Positions 1-10,118 of a stretch of DNA of 64,000 bases are shown here, piece by piece (position 1 is the stretch's first letter; each line of letters begins with the position of its first letter). The notes beneath the pieces were generated by a model that saw nothing but the letters and a program-made list of their open reading frames with translations, did no database searches and was not told where the DNA came from. Position numbers and translations under genes: made by a program. The DNA is from Nocardia farcinica (lineage in GTDB: Bacteria; Actinomycetota; Actinomycetes; Mycobacteriales; Mycobacteriaceae), in contig NZ_LN868939.1 in the NCBI RefSeq assembly GCF_001182745.1, positions 1,736,001 to 1,800,000 of the forward strand, read 5' to 3'.

Positions 1-108
1 AGGCCCCCGACGCGGTGTTCCGGCAGGTTCCGCCGCCGGAAAATCCGCGGGAACCGTCGGGCGGCATGTCGCGTCTATATCGATCAACTGCGACGCGAGG
101 GGGACGCG

Positions 109-2202
109 ATGGGCACGGCAGGTTTCGCGGGGGCGGAGAACCCGCACAGTTTCACCCACGCTCGGATCAGGACGGCGGCCGGCCAGCTACGGCCCGCGGA
201 GGTGGCGCACGCGGCCGACACCTGGTCCGGGGTGGCAGCGCTGGTCGCCACGGCGGCGGACCGACTCGCCGGGGTCGCGCGCCGGGTGTTCACGGATCAC
301 TGGGAGGGCGCCGCCGCGGCGGCCGCGCGCCGGTGGGTGCACGACTATCTCGCCCGGCTCGACGCACTGGTCACAGCGGTGGGGGCGCAGTCGGAGGCGG
401 TCCGGGCCGCGTCCGAGGCAGCCGCCCGCTTCCGCGCGGCGATACCCGAGGTCGGTGGCGACAGCGCAGACGCGCGGGAGCGTCAGCGTGCGGAGGAACA
501 GGCGCGGATCGACATGGGGGAGTTGTATGTGCGGGCGTACGCGGAGATCGCGAGGTCGTTTCCGGAACTGCCGATGACCGACTCCGGCGAGGCGCGGGGA
601 GCTGGCGCTTCCACAGCGGGCGCGGCGGCGGTCATCGACGGCGGCATCGAGGTCGGGGCGGTGCCGGATCCGGTCGCGTTGCCGGGGGAGGTGACGGATC
701 GGGTCGCCGCGGCGGACGTGGTGGCGGATCGCGTCGCCACGGTGTGGCCGGATCGGACGGCCGCCGGTCCGATGCCGGGTGGCGGTGAGCCGGCGGGGGA
801 GCCGACCGACACAAACCCTGCGACCGCGATCGACGCCCCGCCCCACCCGGGTGGGGCCGCCGACGGCTCGCCCGCTCCCGTGTGGCCCCACGACCGCGCG
901 GCTGTCGTCGACGCGGCCTGGCCCGGAACTTCGCCGGGCGCCGTCGCGGCCATCGGTGGCCTCGGCCAACACCACGACGGGATGCACGGGCGGTCGCCCC
1001 ACAGTCCCGGTGTCGACGTGCCGAGCGCCGGACGCACCGCGGGAACGTCGACGGTCGAGACCGTGACGGCGGGTACACCCGCCGCGACGGCACTGCCGAT
1101 AGCCGAACCGGCGACCGGAGCCGTGCCCGCGCCGCAGCCCGGCCAGACCCCGCCACAGGGAGCGATCCCGGTCGCGGGAGTGAATCCGGCGTCGACAACC
1201 GGGGCATCGGCACTCGTACCACCGAGCGACGGCGGATCACTCCGTCCCCTGACGGGATCGGGTCTACCCGCCGGATCGCCGTCGACCGGCGGTCCGGGAC
1301 GCCCTGCGGCGGCGGAACGCCCGCCGACACCGCCCCTCGCCATTCCCGCGAATTCCCCCGCGCCCGCGGCTTCCCCCGTACCGGTGGGTTCTGGTGTGCC
1401 GGTGGGTTCCGGTGTGCCTGCGAGTTCCGCCGTCCCCGCTGGTTCAGGTTCAGCCGCCTCCGAGAATTCCGGCGTCACGCCGACGACACCCCGCACCACG
1501 GATACGCCATCGCCTCCCGGCATGTCCGTTCCGTCCCACCCTGCCACCGGGCAGGACGCCCGTCAGCCCGCCAACCCGCCCCGCCCTGCTGCCGCCGACC
1601 ACCCGACCCACACCGGCGTCCTCACCTCGTTCCCGCCGCCCGTGCACGGGTCCCGGCCGGACCGCCGCCTACCCGACTACCTGCGCACCGCCGACCACGG
1701 GGCCGAACTTCTGGGCAAGCCGAGGAAGGCGTTGCCCCCGGCGCTCGGCGCCGACGACGCACCACCGCCGCCCGCCCGCCCCGCCGCACCCCGCCCTGTC
1801 CGGCGGCCCCGACCCGTACCGGCGACGTCGGCCTCACCCTCCCACCGGTCCGCCGCCACCGCCCGCACCCTGCCACCGAGGCCCACCGCAGCCGCCAAGG
1901 GAAGGAACTACTCGGGGAACCGCCCGCGACGGTTCCGCCGGTCCTCGGCGCCGAAACCGCTGAAGGCCGGTAACGCTCATCGACGGGGCACTCGTCTGCT
2001 GCCTCACTCGGACAGGAGCGCCGAATCGGTCGCAGGTCGGCGAAAATCAACCCGGCGCTACGGTTCTCAGCGCCCCTGGTCGTCGGGGATTACCTCAGGA
2101 GGTCGTCACCGGACAGACGACTGTCACACATGGGCCCGTGCCAGCCAACGGTTTCGGCGCCACAACCACATCCGTGCGCGGAGACCCAGCGGCACCATGT
2201 AA
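109..2202 (+). CDS. WXG/PPE-like helical protein with long Pro/Ala-rich tail
   Basis: Function unknown. Residues 1-150 are Ala-rich and helical with W65-E66-G67 in a turn between helices, as in WXG100/PPE-type substrates of type VII secretion. Residues 170-600 are low-complexity Pro/Ala/Gly/Ser. The ATG follows a GAGGGGG ribosome site six bases upstream. The tail looks frameshifted: in the ATG frame a segment near nt 1708 reads ELLGKPRKALPPALGA, and a related segment, ELLGEPPATVPPVLGAE, appears in another frame near nt 1908 and then stops at 1973. The last 100 residues as read are Arg/Ser-rich and unlike the rest. The true protein may therefore end at 1973. The type VII assignment is inference from shape and composition. 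Confidence 0.6.
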   Translation: MGTAGFAGAENPHSFTHARIRTAAGQLRPAEVAHAADTWSGVAALVATAADRLAGVARRVFTDHWEGAAAAAARRWVHDYLARLDALVTAVGAQSEAVRAASEAAARFRAAIPEVGGDSADARERQRAEEQARIDMGELYVRAYAEIARSFPELPMTDSGEARGAGASTAGAAAVIDGGIEVGAVPDPVALPGEVTDRVAAADVVADRVATVWPDRTAAGPMPGGGEPAGEPTDTNPATAIDAPPHPGGAADGSPAPVWPHDRAAVVDAAWPGTSPGAVAAIGGLGQHHDGMHGRSPHSPGVDVPSAGRTAGTSTVETVTAGTPAATALPIAEPATGAVPAPQPGQTPPQGAIPVAGVNPASTTGASALVPPSDGGSLRPLTGSGLPAGSPSTGGPGRPAAAERPPTPPLAIPANSPAPAASPVPVGSGVPVGSGVPASSAVPAGSGSAASENSGVTPTTPRTTDTPSPPGMSVPSHPATGQDARQPANPPRPAAADHPTHTGVLTSFPPPVHGSRPDRRLPDYLRTADHGAELLGKPRKALPPALGADDAPPPPARPAAPRPVRRPRPVPATSASPSHRSAATARTLPPRPTAAAKGRNYSGNRPRRFRRSSAPKPLKAGNAHRRGTRLLPHSDRSAESVAGRRKSTRRYGSQRPWSSGITSGGRHRTDDCHTWARASQRFRRHNHIRARRPSGTM

Positions 2203-2359
2203 TTCGGCACGAGAAGCGACCACGTGCGCGATCAAGATCACGGTGACCGAAGCCGCCATTCGAGGTTGCCGAGTTCGCACGCTGTTCCGGCCCAGGGGGT
2301 TCAGTGGAAAGCGGCACGGCCGCCGAGGAGTCCGACGCAGACGACCGTTTCGGCGAATA

Positions 2360-2560
2360 CCTGACTCGCGCAGAATTTCTCGCGTCGCCCCCTGGGTGAG
2401 GAGCTGCAGGGCGTCTGCGGAAGCGCTGTCGCCGGGGGCGTACATCTCGAGCCGGTGATCGGGGCTGTCCGGCTGGAGCCAGACCTGGTAGCGACGTGCA
2501 GCACGCCCACGGTGGGGTGGCGCATGTGCATGTCGCCGGTGGTGCGATGTGTCGACGCAA
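2360..2560 (-). pseudogene. C-terminal remnant of an XRE/MmyB-type regulator, frameshifted
   Basis: Two overlapping minus-strand frames together give the C-terminal end of an MmyB-like ligand-binding domain. One frame reads GDMHMRHPTVGVLHV, and the next frame continues with RYQVWLQPDSPDHRLEMY and then APGDSASADALQLL. This is the usual order in XRE regulators of this family: the hydrophobic strand, the PDSPDHRL-like stretch, then an SA-ADALRLL helix. The helix-turn-helix and most of the sensor domain are absent. The fragment begins directly beside the stop of the neighbouring membrane gene at 2573, so it is a decayed leftover. The rest of 2203-2572 shows nothing else recognisable. Confidence 0.6.
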
Positions 2561-2572
2561 GTCGCGGTTGGG

Positions 2573-3004
2573 TCAATCCTCGATCGCGGCGGGATTTGTG
2601 GTACAGCGCTCGTAGAGCGAATGCAGGCTGAAGATCAGTCCGGGATACAGGGGAAGCAGCCAAAGCCCCATGCTGGATGACTGTTCGTTCAAGCCTGCCA
2701 CAAGTGCTGCGATGCCAGCGATGGCGACCGCTGGATAGGCCACGGCGTAGAACCCTGCCTTGACCGCCAGTCTCGACCGTCCCACGGGTGGCCGCGTGGA
2801 ACATCCTACTGCGCACAGCGCCGCGACACCGATGGCGAGACCGATCGCCCATTGCTCAACTGGACCCACGCGGACGAGGAACATCAAGGTCCCCGCTAAA
2901 AGCGCAGCGGGAGCTGCGGCCACGAGCAAGCTCAGTATGCGGACGATCGCGTCGATAGCCGCTACTTTTTTCGGACTATGTGGTGTCGTCAGTTCAGCCT
3001 CCAC
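2573..3004 (-). CDS. small integral membrane protein
   Basis: A 143-residue protein with four predicted hydrophobic segments, near residues 22-48, 52-68, 82-106 and 110-130. It has no recognised domain. It starts at GTG 3004, inside the end of the upstream gene, so the two are probably translationally coupled. It is the last gene of a three-gene minus-strand set (3591 to 2573). Function is not assigned. The neighbouring protein resembles small type VII-associated proteins, and a role in that system is only a guess. Confidence 0.6.
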   Translation of the reverse strand: MEAELTTPHSPKKVAAIDAIVRILSLLVAAAPAALLAGTLMFLVRVGPVEQWAIGLAIGVAALCAVGCSTRPPVGRSRLAVKAGFYAVAYPAVAIAGIAALVAGLNEQSSSMGLWLLPLYPGLIFSLHSLYERCTTNPAAIED

Positions 3005-3467
3005 TTGGACTCGTTGTCGCCTTCGACAGACGCGTCCTCGAAGGTTGAGGCTTGTGACGCAGGCCAGGCCCCCCAGGGAAGGTGCCGTTGTCCGACAGGG
3101 TCGAGTTGATATCGCCGTATGCCTTGTACTGCAAGCCGAGGAATGCGGTCAGGGCAGTGACCGCAGCCCACAACTGCGCTGCGCCCACTCCAGAGGTCGC
3201 GGCGATGTCGGCGATGCTCACCCCCGCGTCGACACCCGAAGCCAATTCAGCGATTGCCCTCAGGAGCCCGATGAGGAAGTTGCCTGTGATCGCAAGGATG
3301 CCCGCATAGAACGCGAATCCACCGACCGCGCAGTCCATCAACGCACTGCGTGCTTTGTCGGAAATATCACCGAGGGTCTTCGCTGCACCGCTCTGCGCAG
3401 TACCCGTCTCGAGATACGAAAGCTGGGCCGCACCCTTCCACGTGCGGTTGGCCTCAGATCCAGCCAT
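2994..3467 (-). CDS. hypothetical protein, possible type VII-associated, 3' frameshift
   Basis: A 157-residue protein with a hydrophilic N-terminus, a hydrophobic centre (residues 45-75) and a helical segment to about residue 130. The sequence then reads SDNGTFPGG and passes into an unlikely tail. Adding one base to the C6 run at 3069-3074 gives FPGGAWPASQASTFEDASVEGD and a stop at 2989. FPGG-x-WP is a common ending in small Nocardia/Mycobacterium proteins of this kind, so I think the reading frame is broken by a homopolymer length change. The start ATG overlaps the end of the upstream small gene by 14 bases. Function is unknown. Confidence 0.55.
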   Translation of the reverse strand: MAGSEANRTWKGAAQLSYLETGTAQSGAAKTLGDISDKARSALMDCAVGGFAFYAGILAITGNFLIGLLRAIAELASGVDAGVSIADIAATSGVGAAQLWAAVTALTAFLGLQYKAYGDINSTLSDNGTFPGGPGLRHKPQPSRTRLSKATTSPSGG

Positions 3468-3591
3468 CGCACCGCACCGTGAATCGCAGATGAACCTGCG
3501 CGATCTCGCGGGCTGCGTCTCGGCTCATAGACAGCTCGCCCGAATCTGCCGCCTGCCGAAGCTGGGCTGCTGCCTGTTGTCCGCTCGCCAC
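3454..3591 (-). CDS. small hypothetical protein, first gene of a three-gene operon
   Basis: A 45-residue protein beginning ASGQQAAAQLRQAADSGEL and continuing with a helix ending QVHLRF. I chose GTG 3591 because a GGGAGGG ribosome site (3598-3604) sits about 7 bases upstream. An in-frame ATG at 3636 has no such site. The gene overlaps the next ORF by 14 bases. The compact all-helical shape resembles short partners encoded beside type VII substrates, but no family was recognised. Confidence 0.45.
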   Translation of the reverse strand: MASGQQAAAQLRQAADSGELSMSRDAAREIAQVHLRFTVRCDGWI

Positions 3592-3793
3592 CTCAACGCC
3601 CTCCCGTAGGTGTCCAGTCGGACACGATACCGGCATGCGTCTACCCCGTTCGTGGTCAGCTGCATCTGTCGAGCCGACGTGCTGTCGGATGGCGGAAACG
3701 GACTTTCGGATGGCGGACGATCTCGAACTCTATGAAGGCAAGGCGAGCTCGGCGTTCGTTCAGTGTTGGTTCGTCACGCGGGGTTAGCGGCGG

Positions 3794-4216
3794 GTGACGA
3801 GAAGTTCTCCTGCGCACCACCTCCTCGTTCGGCGTCTTGCGGTTTCGGTCCACCAGAGCCGTCCCAGCCGAGTCGACCCACCACAGGACGAGACCCTGCA
3901 CCTTCCCGCGCTGACCGACCTGGCGGCCGCCGACGCCGAGTCCGCGTTTCTCACCGGTATGCATGCGGCGGCCGTCGCCGCCGTCCTCCATCTGAGGCTC
4001 GCCCTGGCCGCCCACCGCTGCCCTTCGCGCACCGGCAGTCCCGAACCGAAGGCTGCGGAGGTGATGACCCGATCTCACTGGGCAGGGGGCCATATTTCGT
4101 CAGAAGTACCAGTATTCGGGCGGGAGGGTGCCGCGCCGCCGCCGCGGTTCGTACCGTCGATTGCGTTATCCGGTTCTGAGGCGACCTCGCCGCACGTCTC
4201 CGGCGACGTGCGGTGA
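3794..4216 (+). pseudogene. uncertain ORF, possible decayed transporter end
   Basis: Codons from about 3885 to 4020 have strongly G/C third positions, as in real genes here, and read LPALTDLAAADAESAFLTGM and then a short hydrophobic stretch. That phrase resembles the last helix of EmrB/QacA-type MFS exporters (AR-AF-DGM/L followed by Ala/Val), but only this end is present. The flanks do not look coding. The opposite strand is also open (3656-4093) but has poorer codon use. Treat this as a fragment of unknown status. Confidence 0.3.
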
Positions 4217-4258
4217 AATCGCGCCGGGGCCGGGGGCGCCCGCGACGGAGGTATTCGC

Positions 4259-4507
4259 ATGGACGTCATCGCACGCCGTCCCCCCGACGGTCAGCCGTGG
4301 GCACCTCCGCCGCCGCGCCCGGCGATGCGCCATATCCGGATCGTGCTCGGCACTCTCGTCCTCGACTTCCAGGCGTGCGCGGAACAGGCCAGGGATGTGG
4401 CCACCGAGATCGCCAGGCGCACGCGACTGGACCTGATCGTGACGGTCGACGACCACGTCAGCGCGGACCTGCCGCCCCTGCCGTGTGCCCGGCTGTGGGC
4501 ACAGTGA
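4259..4507 (+). CDS. hypothetical protein, 82 residues
   Basis: A short protein with a Pro-rich N-terminus (residues 1-22), then an alternating hydrophobic strand (RIVLGTLVLDF) and an amphipathic helix (AEQARDVATEIARRTRLDL). Codon third positions are G/C-rich throughout, supporting real translation. An ACGGAGG ribosome site at 4245-4251 lies 7 bases before the ATG. It ends 10 bases from the convergent regulator gene at 4518. No domain was recognised and no function is proposed. Confidence 0.5.
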   Translation: MDVIARRPPDGQPWAPPPPRPAMRHIRIVLGTLVLDFQACAEQARDVATEIARRTRLDLIVTVDDHVSADLPPLPCARLWAQ

Positions 4508-4517
4508 CGGCCGACCC

Positions 4518-5627
4518 TCAGCCCGTCATCAGCCCGGCCACCACTGCGAGCCGTCGCCGCACCCGGTCGGAGTCGATCTGGCCGGGTATCAGGGCGAGCA
4601 CCTCGCGCGCGTCGGCGAGCCTGCCCGCGCGCGCGAGCGCCTCCGCCAGCCACGTGCGATAGAGCGCCCGCTCCCGCTCGTGATGGGCCGGATACCGCTC
4701 GATCACGCGCGCCAGCAGCGGTTCGGCCCGCACGGGATCGCCGAGCTCGACGTGGCAGCGGCCCGCCATGACGTCGATCTCGTCTCGGTTCAGCCAGTAG
4801 ACCCAGTCCGGGTCCGGTTCCGTGCCGCGGTGATCGAAGGCGTCGTCCACGGCGTCCAAGGCGCGTCGGGTGGCGGCCGTGTCACGGGCTCGCGCCGCCG
4901 CCCACGCGACTCGTTCGAGCAGCAGCGCACGCACCGCCGGTGTCGCCCCCTCGGCACCGGCGACCGCGGTCTGCGCCAGAAGCAGCGCGTCGGCGGGATC
5001 GCCGACGTTGGCGATCTGGTAGCTCAGGGACGAGAGCAGTTGGGCGGCGAGGGTGCGCGCACCGGCCCGGCCGGCCGCCGACACACCCTCCAGGTAGGTC
5101 CGCTGCGCCTCGCCGTACCTACCCGCATCCGAGGCCACCCATCCGGCGAGTTGGCAGAGTTCGGCCACGACCGTGAAGAGACGCCGTCCCACCTCCGGTC
5201 CGTAGGTTGCTTCGCGGACAAGGGATTTCGCTCTGGACAACTCACCCGCCACCAGCGGGTACAGCGCGCCCGACCCGACCTCGTCGTCCAACCGCCGAAG
5301 CTGGGCCACCCGCCGCTCCATCGCCGCGGCGAGCCCGGCCCCCACCCGCCGCCCGGCCCGCCCCTCCGCGGATGCAGGCTGATCACGAACCAGCCATTCG
5401 TGCGCCGCACGCAGCGGGTCGTTCGGTGGCACATCGAGTGCGCCGATCGAGACCCCCAGCGCGCGCGAGTACGCCCGGACATGGTCGGCGTGAATGGTGC
5501 GCTTCCCGGTCTCCAGCAATGCGAGCAGTGACTTCGAGTAGTTGGTGCGCACGGCGAGCACCGACAGCGAGACACCTGCGGCCTCGCGCGCGGCACGCAA
5601 GGCGGCGCCATCGATTCCAGACCCCAT
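4518..5627 (-). CDS. XRE-family regulator with TPR-like C-terminal domain
   Basis: A 369-residue cytoplasmic protein. Residues 8-62 form a Cro/C1-type helix-turn-helix (ALRAAREAAGVSLSVLAVRT, then LALLETGKRTIHADHVRAYS). The rest, from about residue 95, is helical with repeated pairs such as LAGWVASDAGRYGEAQRTYL and HVELGDPVRAEPLLARVIER, typical of TPR-like sensor domains. Such proteins usually bind a small molecule or peptide through the repeat domain and control nearby genes. It stands alone here, convergent with the small ORF at 4259, so its target is not evident. Three regulators of similar plan lie at 40-44 kb. Confidence 0.8.
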   Translation of the reverse strand: MGSGIDGAALRAAREAAGVSLSVLAVRTNYSKSLLALLETGKRTIHADHVRAYSRALGVSIGALDVPPNDPLRAAHEWLVRDQPASAEGRAGRRVGAGLAAAMERRVAQLRRLDDEVGSGALYPLVAGELSRAKSLVREATYGPEVGRRLFTVVAELCQLAGWVASDAGRYGEAQRTYLEGVSAAGRAGARTLAAQLLSSLSYQIANVGDPADALLLAQTAVAGAEGATPAVRALLLERVAWAAARARDTAATRRALDAVDDAFDHRGTEPDPDWVYWLNRDEIDVMAGRCHVELGDPVRAEPLLARVIERYPAHHERERALYRTWLAEALARAGRLADAREVLALIPGQIDSDRVRRRLAVVAGLMTG

Positions 5628-5805
5628 ACGGCCACGCTACGCCTCATGGCCGTTACCCAAATGCTTTCGCGGGCAGTGGAATCCGTTGTGAACAGCTGTC
5701 AACACCACAGCGCCCGAATTCGCGAAATTCGCCCGGTAGCGTTCCGCACGGCCTCGGCGTCTGGTGGCTCATCCCCAGACGCCGGGAGCCTGCCGATAGA
5801 GGCGT

Positions 5806-6459
5806 TCAGTATTCGAGTTCCGACCAGGGGATGTCGATCGGGAAAGGGAATTCGATCCGCACACCCGCCGCGTCACCCGCCGCCCATTCGCCGACCAGCA
5901 GGTAGTTGGCCGGACGCAGCGGGCGCACGCCCTCGGGAATCCGGCCGTGTCCGGTCTCGAGGACATACGCCCGCACCGTCGCGATCGCGCTCGCGGTCCG
6001 CGCGATCGCCACTTCCCAGTACCAGGGAATACCGGCCCCGGCATAGCGGCCCTTTTTCGCCTCGATATCGGTGTGCGTGTCGGCGGGCGACAACACCTCA
6101 CCGACCAGCAGGGTGTCCGCGGCGCGAACGTCCTGGAACGGTGCACCCAGGCACCGGTGCACCAGGAAGTCGGGCGTCAGGAAGTCGGATTTGCCGCTGG
6201 TGCCGAGGAAGACATTCGTCTCCACGTTGACCTTCCAGCAGGTTTCCGGGTGCTCCGACATGCTCTTGCGCGCACAACGTTCGATCTCGTTGCGCATGCG
6301 GACGGTGAACATCTGGTGTTCGGTCGGGCCGCGTCGGACCCACACGACCCGGCCGTCCCACAATTCGATCTGGTCAGCGATCTCGGCCGGGAGCTGTTCC
6401 AGCTCCTCCCAGGTCATGTACTCGGGGAGGTCCGGTTCCTCGATCCTCGGACGGGACAT
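5806..6459 (-). CDS. Uma2 family (DUF820) restriction-endonuclease-fold protein
   Basis: A 217-residue protein with the PD-(D/E)xK-type core of the Uma2 family. It has TPDFLV (putative catalytic Asp, about residue 97), then VGEVLSPADTHTDIEAKKG (Glu and Lys) and YAGAGIPWYWEV. The N-terminal MTWEELEQLPAE and the IELWDGRVV strand are also usual for the family. Uma2 proteins are abundant in cyanobacteria and actinomycetes and their role is unsettled. The active-site residues appear intact. It is a single gene, upstream of and codirectional with fumC but probably not in its operon. Confidence 0.85.
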   Translation of the reverse strand: MSRPRIEEPDLPEYMTWEELEQLPAEIADQIELWDGRVVWVRRGPTEHQMFTVRMRNEIERCARKSMSEHPETCWKVNVETNVFLGTSGKSDFLTPDFLVHRCLGAPFQDVRAADTLLVGEVLSPADTHTDIEAKKGRYAGAGIPWYWEVAIARTASAIATVRAYVLETGHGRIPEGVRPLRPANYLLVGEWAAGDAAGVRIEFPFPIDIPWSELEY

Positions 6460-6503
6460 GAAGCCATCCTAGGCTGAAACCGGCTCGCCGACCTGGGACG
6501 GGA

Positions 6504-6524
6504 CGACCGGCTGGTTACCGGTCG
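6504..6524 (-). terminator. hairpin after fumC
   Basis: The arms CGACCGG and CCGGTCG are perfect complements separated by seven bases. They lie 17 bases past the fumC stop and before the Uma2 start region. There is no U-run, as is common for actinomycete terminators. Confidence 0.4.
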
Positions 6525-6540
6525 TTCCACCCGTCGCGCC

Positions 6541-7944
<1,404 letters not shown>

Positions 7945-8017
7945 GGTTTCGACCCTATGCCGCGAGTCCGACGCGTGGGGCCGCCACGCACGCCGGAATG
8001 GGCCACGACACACGACA

Positions 8018-8049
8018 GCGGCCGCGCCCGGGGAGCGGGACGCGGCCGC
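8018..8049 (-). terminator. GC-rich hairpin between glpX and fumC
   Basis: Arms at 8018-8030 and 8036-8049 (core GCGGCCGCG with CGCGGCCGC) pair with one interruption around a five-base loop. The hairpin lies just beyond the glpX stop at 8064. It may attenuate read-through into fumC. Confidence 0.45.
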
Positions 8050-8063
8050 CGTGTACGCACGGG

Positions 8064-9107
8064 TCAGGGCAGCGGCGGAACCGCGTCCTCGTCGCCGTGG
8101 AAGTCCACCGAGGAGTACTCGCGCAGCTTGGTGAGGCGGTGGTAGGCGTCGATCATGCGCACGGTGCCCGACTTGGAGCGCATCACGATCGACTGGGTGG
8201 AGGCGCCGCCGCCGTAGTAGCGGACGCCGCGCAGCAGGTCGCCGTCGGTGACGCCGGTGGCGCAGAAGAAGACGTTGTCGCCGGAGACGAGATCCTCGGT
8301 GCTGAGCACGCGGTCCAGGTCGTGCCCGGCGTCGATGGCCTTCTGCCGCTCCTCGTCGTCCTTGGGCGCCAGCATGCCCTGCAGCGCGCCGCCCATACAG
8401 CGCAGCGCGGCCGCGGCGATGATGCCCTCGGGCGTGCCGCCGATGCCGACCAGGATGTCGGTGCCCGATTCCGGCCGCGCGGTGGAGATGGCGCCGGCCA
8501 CGTCGCCGTCGGAGATGAGGCGGATGCGCGCGCCCGCGTCGCGGACCTGCTGGATCAGCTCCGCGTGGCGGGGACGGTCCAGGATGCACACGGTCACGTC
8601 GGAGACGCTCAGGCTCTTCGCCTTCGCCACCCGGCGGATGTTCTCGCCGATGGGGGCGGAGATGTCGATCACATCGGCGGCCTCCGGGCCGACGGCGATC
8701 TTGTGCATGTAGAACACGGCCGAGGGGTCGAACATCGCGCCGCGCTCGGCGACCGCGAGCACCGAGATGGCGCCCGGCGAGCCCTTCGACATCAGCGTGG
8801 TGCCGTCGATCGGGTCGACCGCGAAGTCGACCTCGGGCCCGGTGCCGTCACCGACCGCCTCGCCGTTGTACAGCATGGGCGCCTCGTCCTTCTCGCCCTC
8901 GCCGATCACCACGATGCCGCGCATGGACACCGAGCTGACCAGCTGCCGCATCGCGTCGACGGCGGCACCGTCGCCACCCTCCTTGTCACCGCGACCGACC
9001 CAGCGGCCCGCGGCCATCGCGCCCGCCTCGGTGACGCGGACGAGCTCGAGCGCAAGGTTGCGGTCCGGGGCCTCGCGGCGGCTGGGTGCTGGCGAAGATG
9101 CCGTCAT
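8064..9107 (-). CDS. glpX: class II fructose-1,6-bisphosphatase
   Basis: Hydrolyses fructose-1,6-bisphosphate to fructose-6-phosphate in gluconeogenesis. The protein has 347 residues. It shows the metal and phosphate motifs of the GlpX family: [13 protein letters not shown] (residues 68-79), VDPIDGTT (97-104) and [10 protein letters not shown]. In mycobacteria GlpX is the main FBPase and is required for growth on non-glycolytic carbon. The start is ATG 9107. It is divergent from the DUF4245 gene, so 9108-9235 must hold two promoters. Confidence 0.97.
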   Translation of the reverse strand: MTASSPAPSRREAPDRNLALELVRVTEAGAMAAGRWVGRGDKEGGDGAAVDAMRQLVSSVSMRGIVVIGEGEKDEAPMLYNGEAVGDGTGPEVDFAVDPIDGTTLMSKGSPGAISVLAVAERGAMFDPSAVFYMHKIAVGPEAADVIDISAPIGENIRRVAKAKSLSVSDVTVCILDRPRHAELIQQVRDAGARIRLISDGDVAGAISTARPESGTDILVGIGGTPEGIIAAAALRCMGGALQGMLAPKDDEERQKAIDAGHDLDRVLSTEDLVSGDNVFFCATGVTDGDLLRGVRYYGGGASTQSIVMRSKSGTVRMIDAYHRLTKLREYSSVDFHGDEDAVPPLP

Positions 9108-9235
9108 AGCGGGGTGCCTCCTCGGGTTGTGTGTTACCGGACAATTGTCTCATTACATGGCCGCCGGTCCGTGCACCCCTCCGGGCGGCCGGGGTGCGTG
9201 CCCGGGGCTCGCCCGCGGATGTGGATACTGGGAGC

Positions 9236-9802
9236 GTGTCCTACCAAAAGCCACGCATCCTGCACGACTACCGGGATCTGTTCTTCTCGCTGATCCCGCT
9301 CGTGCTGATCGCCGTGGTCTTCGCCGGACTGGCCAGCCAGTGCAGCTTCTCCGCGCAGGGACCGACACAGGGACAGATTCCCCACTTCGACGTCGACGCG
9401 GCACTGCAGTCGGACGCGCGCTCGCTGCCGTTCCCGATCCGCAACCCCGAGGTGCCCGACTCGTGGACGTCGAACTCCGGCAGCCGCGACACCATCACCG
9501 GCGAGGGCGGCGGCCCGGTCAGCACGGTCGGCTACATCACCGAGCAGGGCACCTACATGCGTTTGACGCAGAGCAGCGCCACCGAGGAATCGCTGGCCCG
9601 CTTCGTGCTCGGCTCCCGCTACGCCGGCGGAGCCCAGCAGATCGGCGACCAGAAGTGGATCGTCTACGCCGAACCGACCGAGGAAACCGCCTGGATCGCC
9701 GACTTCGGCGACGTGCGGGTGCTGATCACGGGCGCGGGCGACGAGGCGGCGTTCACCACGCTCGCGCGGGCGGTCACCGCCGCGCAGCCGCTCGCCCGCT
9801 GA
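9236..9802 (+). CDS. DUF4245 membrane-anchored protein (Rv1100-like)
   Basis: A 188-residue protein with an N-terminal membrane anchor (residues about 14-33, LFFSLIPLVLIAVVFAGLAS) and an extracytoplasmic domain of mixed strands. The neighbours glpX/fumC and xseBA match the position of M. tuberculosis Rv1100. I used GTG 9236 (VSYQKPRILHDYRDLFFSL). The 35-residue upstream extension from 9131 has no anchor or homology features. Function is unknown in any species as far as I know. Confidence 0.85.
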   Translation: MSYQKPRILHDYRDLFFSLIPLVLIAVVFAGLASQCSFSAQGPTQGQIPHFDVDAALQSDARSLPFPIRNPEVPDSWTSNSGSRDTITGEGGGPVSTVGYITEQGTYMRLTQSSATEESLARFVLGSRYAGGAQQIGDQKWIVYAEPTEETAWIADFGDVRVLITGAGDEAAFTTLARAVTAAQPLAR

Positions 9803-9834
9803 CGCCCGCCGGCCGGGACCGGGGGACTCGGCTC

Positions 9835-9898
9835 GGACTCGTCGGATTCAGGACTCGTCGGATTCAGGACTCGTCGGATTCAGGACTCGTCGGATTCG
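9835..9898. repeat. 16-bp tandem repeat, four copies, over the xseB 3' end
   Basis: The unit GGACTCGTCGGATTCA is repeated at 9835, 9851 and 9867 without change. A fourth copy at 9883 ends in G instead of A. The fourth copy encodes the ESDES end of XseB, and the xseB stop (9880-9882) is the last three bases of copy three. The other copies extend into the short gap before the convergent DUF4245 stop. No normal terminator is seen there. Confidence 0.9.
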
Positions 9899-10116
9899 GA
9901 TCCGGCGAGCGCGTCCTCGACCCGTTTACGCGCCCCGGCCAGATGCTCCTCGCACCGGTTGGCCAGCGCCTCGCCGCGCTCCCACAGCGCCAGCGACTCG
10001 TCCAGATCCATGCCGCCCTGTTCGAGCATCTTCACGACGTTGACCAGTTCGTCGCGGGCGCGTTCGTAGCCGAAGCCGGCGATCTCGGCCAGCTCGTCCT
10101 TGTCCGAGTCGGCCAA
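9880..10116 (-). CDS. xseB: exodeoxyribonuclease VII small subunit
   Basis: The small subunit of exonuclease VII, which with XseA degrades single-stranded DNA to oligonucleotides. The 78-residue protein has the family core [20 protein letters not shown] and [18 protein letters not shown]. The start is TTG 10116, with GGAGGGA seven bases upstream, two bases after the xseA stop, so the pair is coupled. The acidic SESDES tail is encoded by the last unit of a 16-bp tandem repeat, so copy-number change would alter only the tail. Confidence 0.93.
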   Translation of the reverse strand: MADSDKDELAEIAGFGYERARDELVNVVKMLEQGGMDLDESLALWERGEALANRCEEHLAGARKRVEDALAGSESDES

Positions 10117-10118
10117 GG

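Noticed and set aside
3656..4093. Minus-strand 145-residue ORF
   Set aside because: Poor third-position GC and no recognisable features; the plus strand across the same bases has better coding character.
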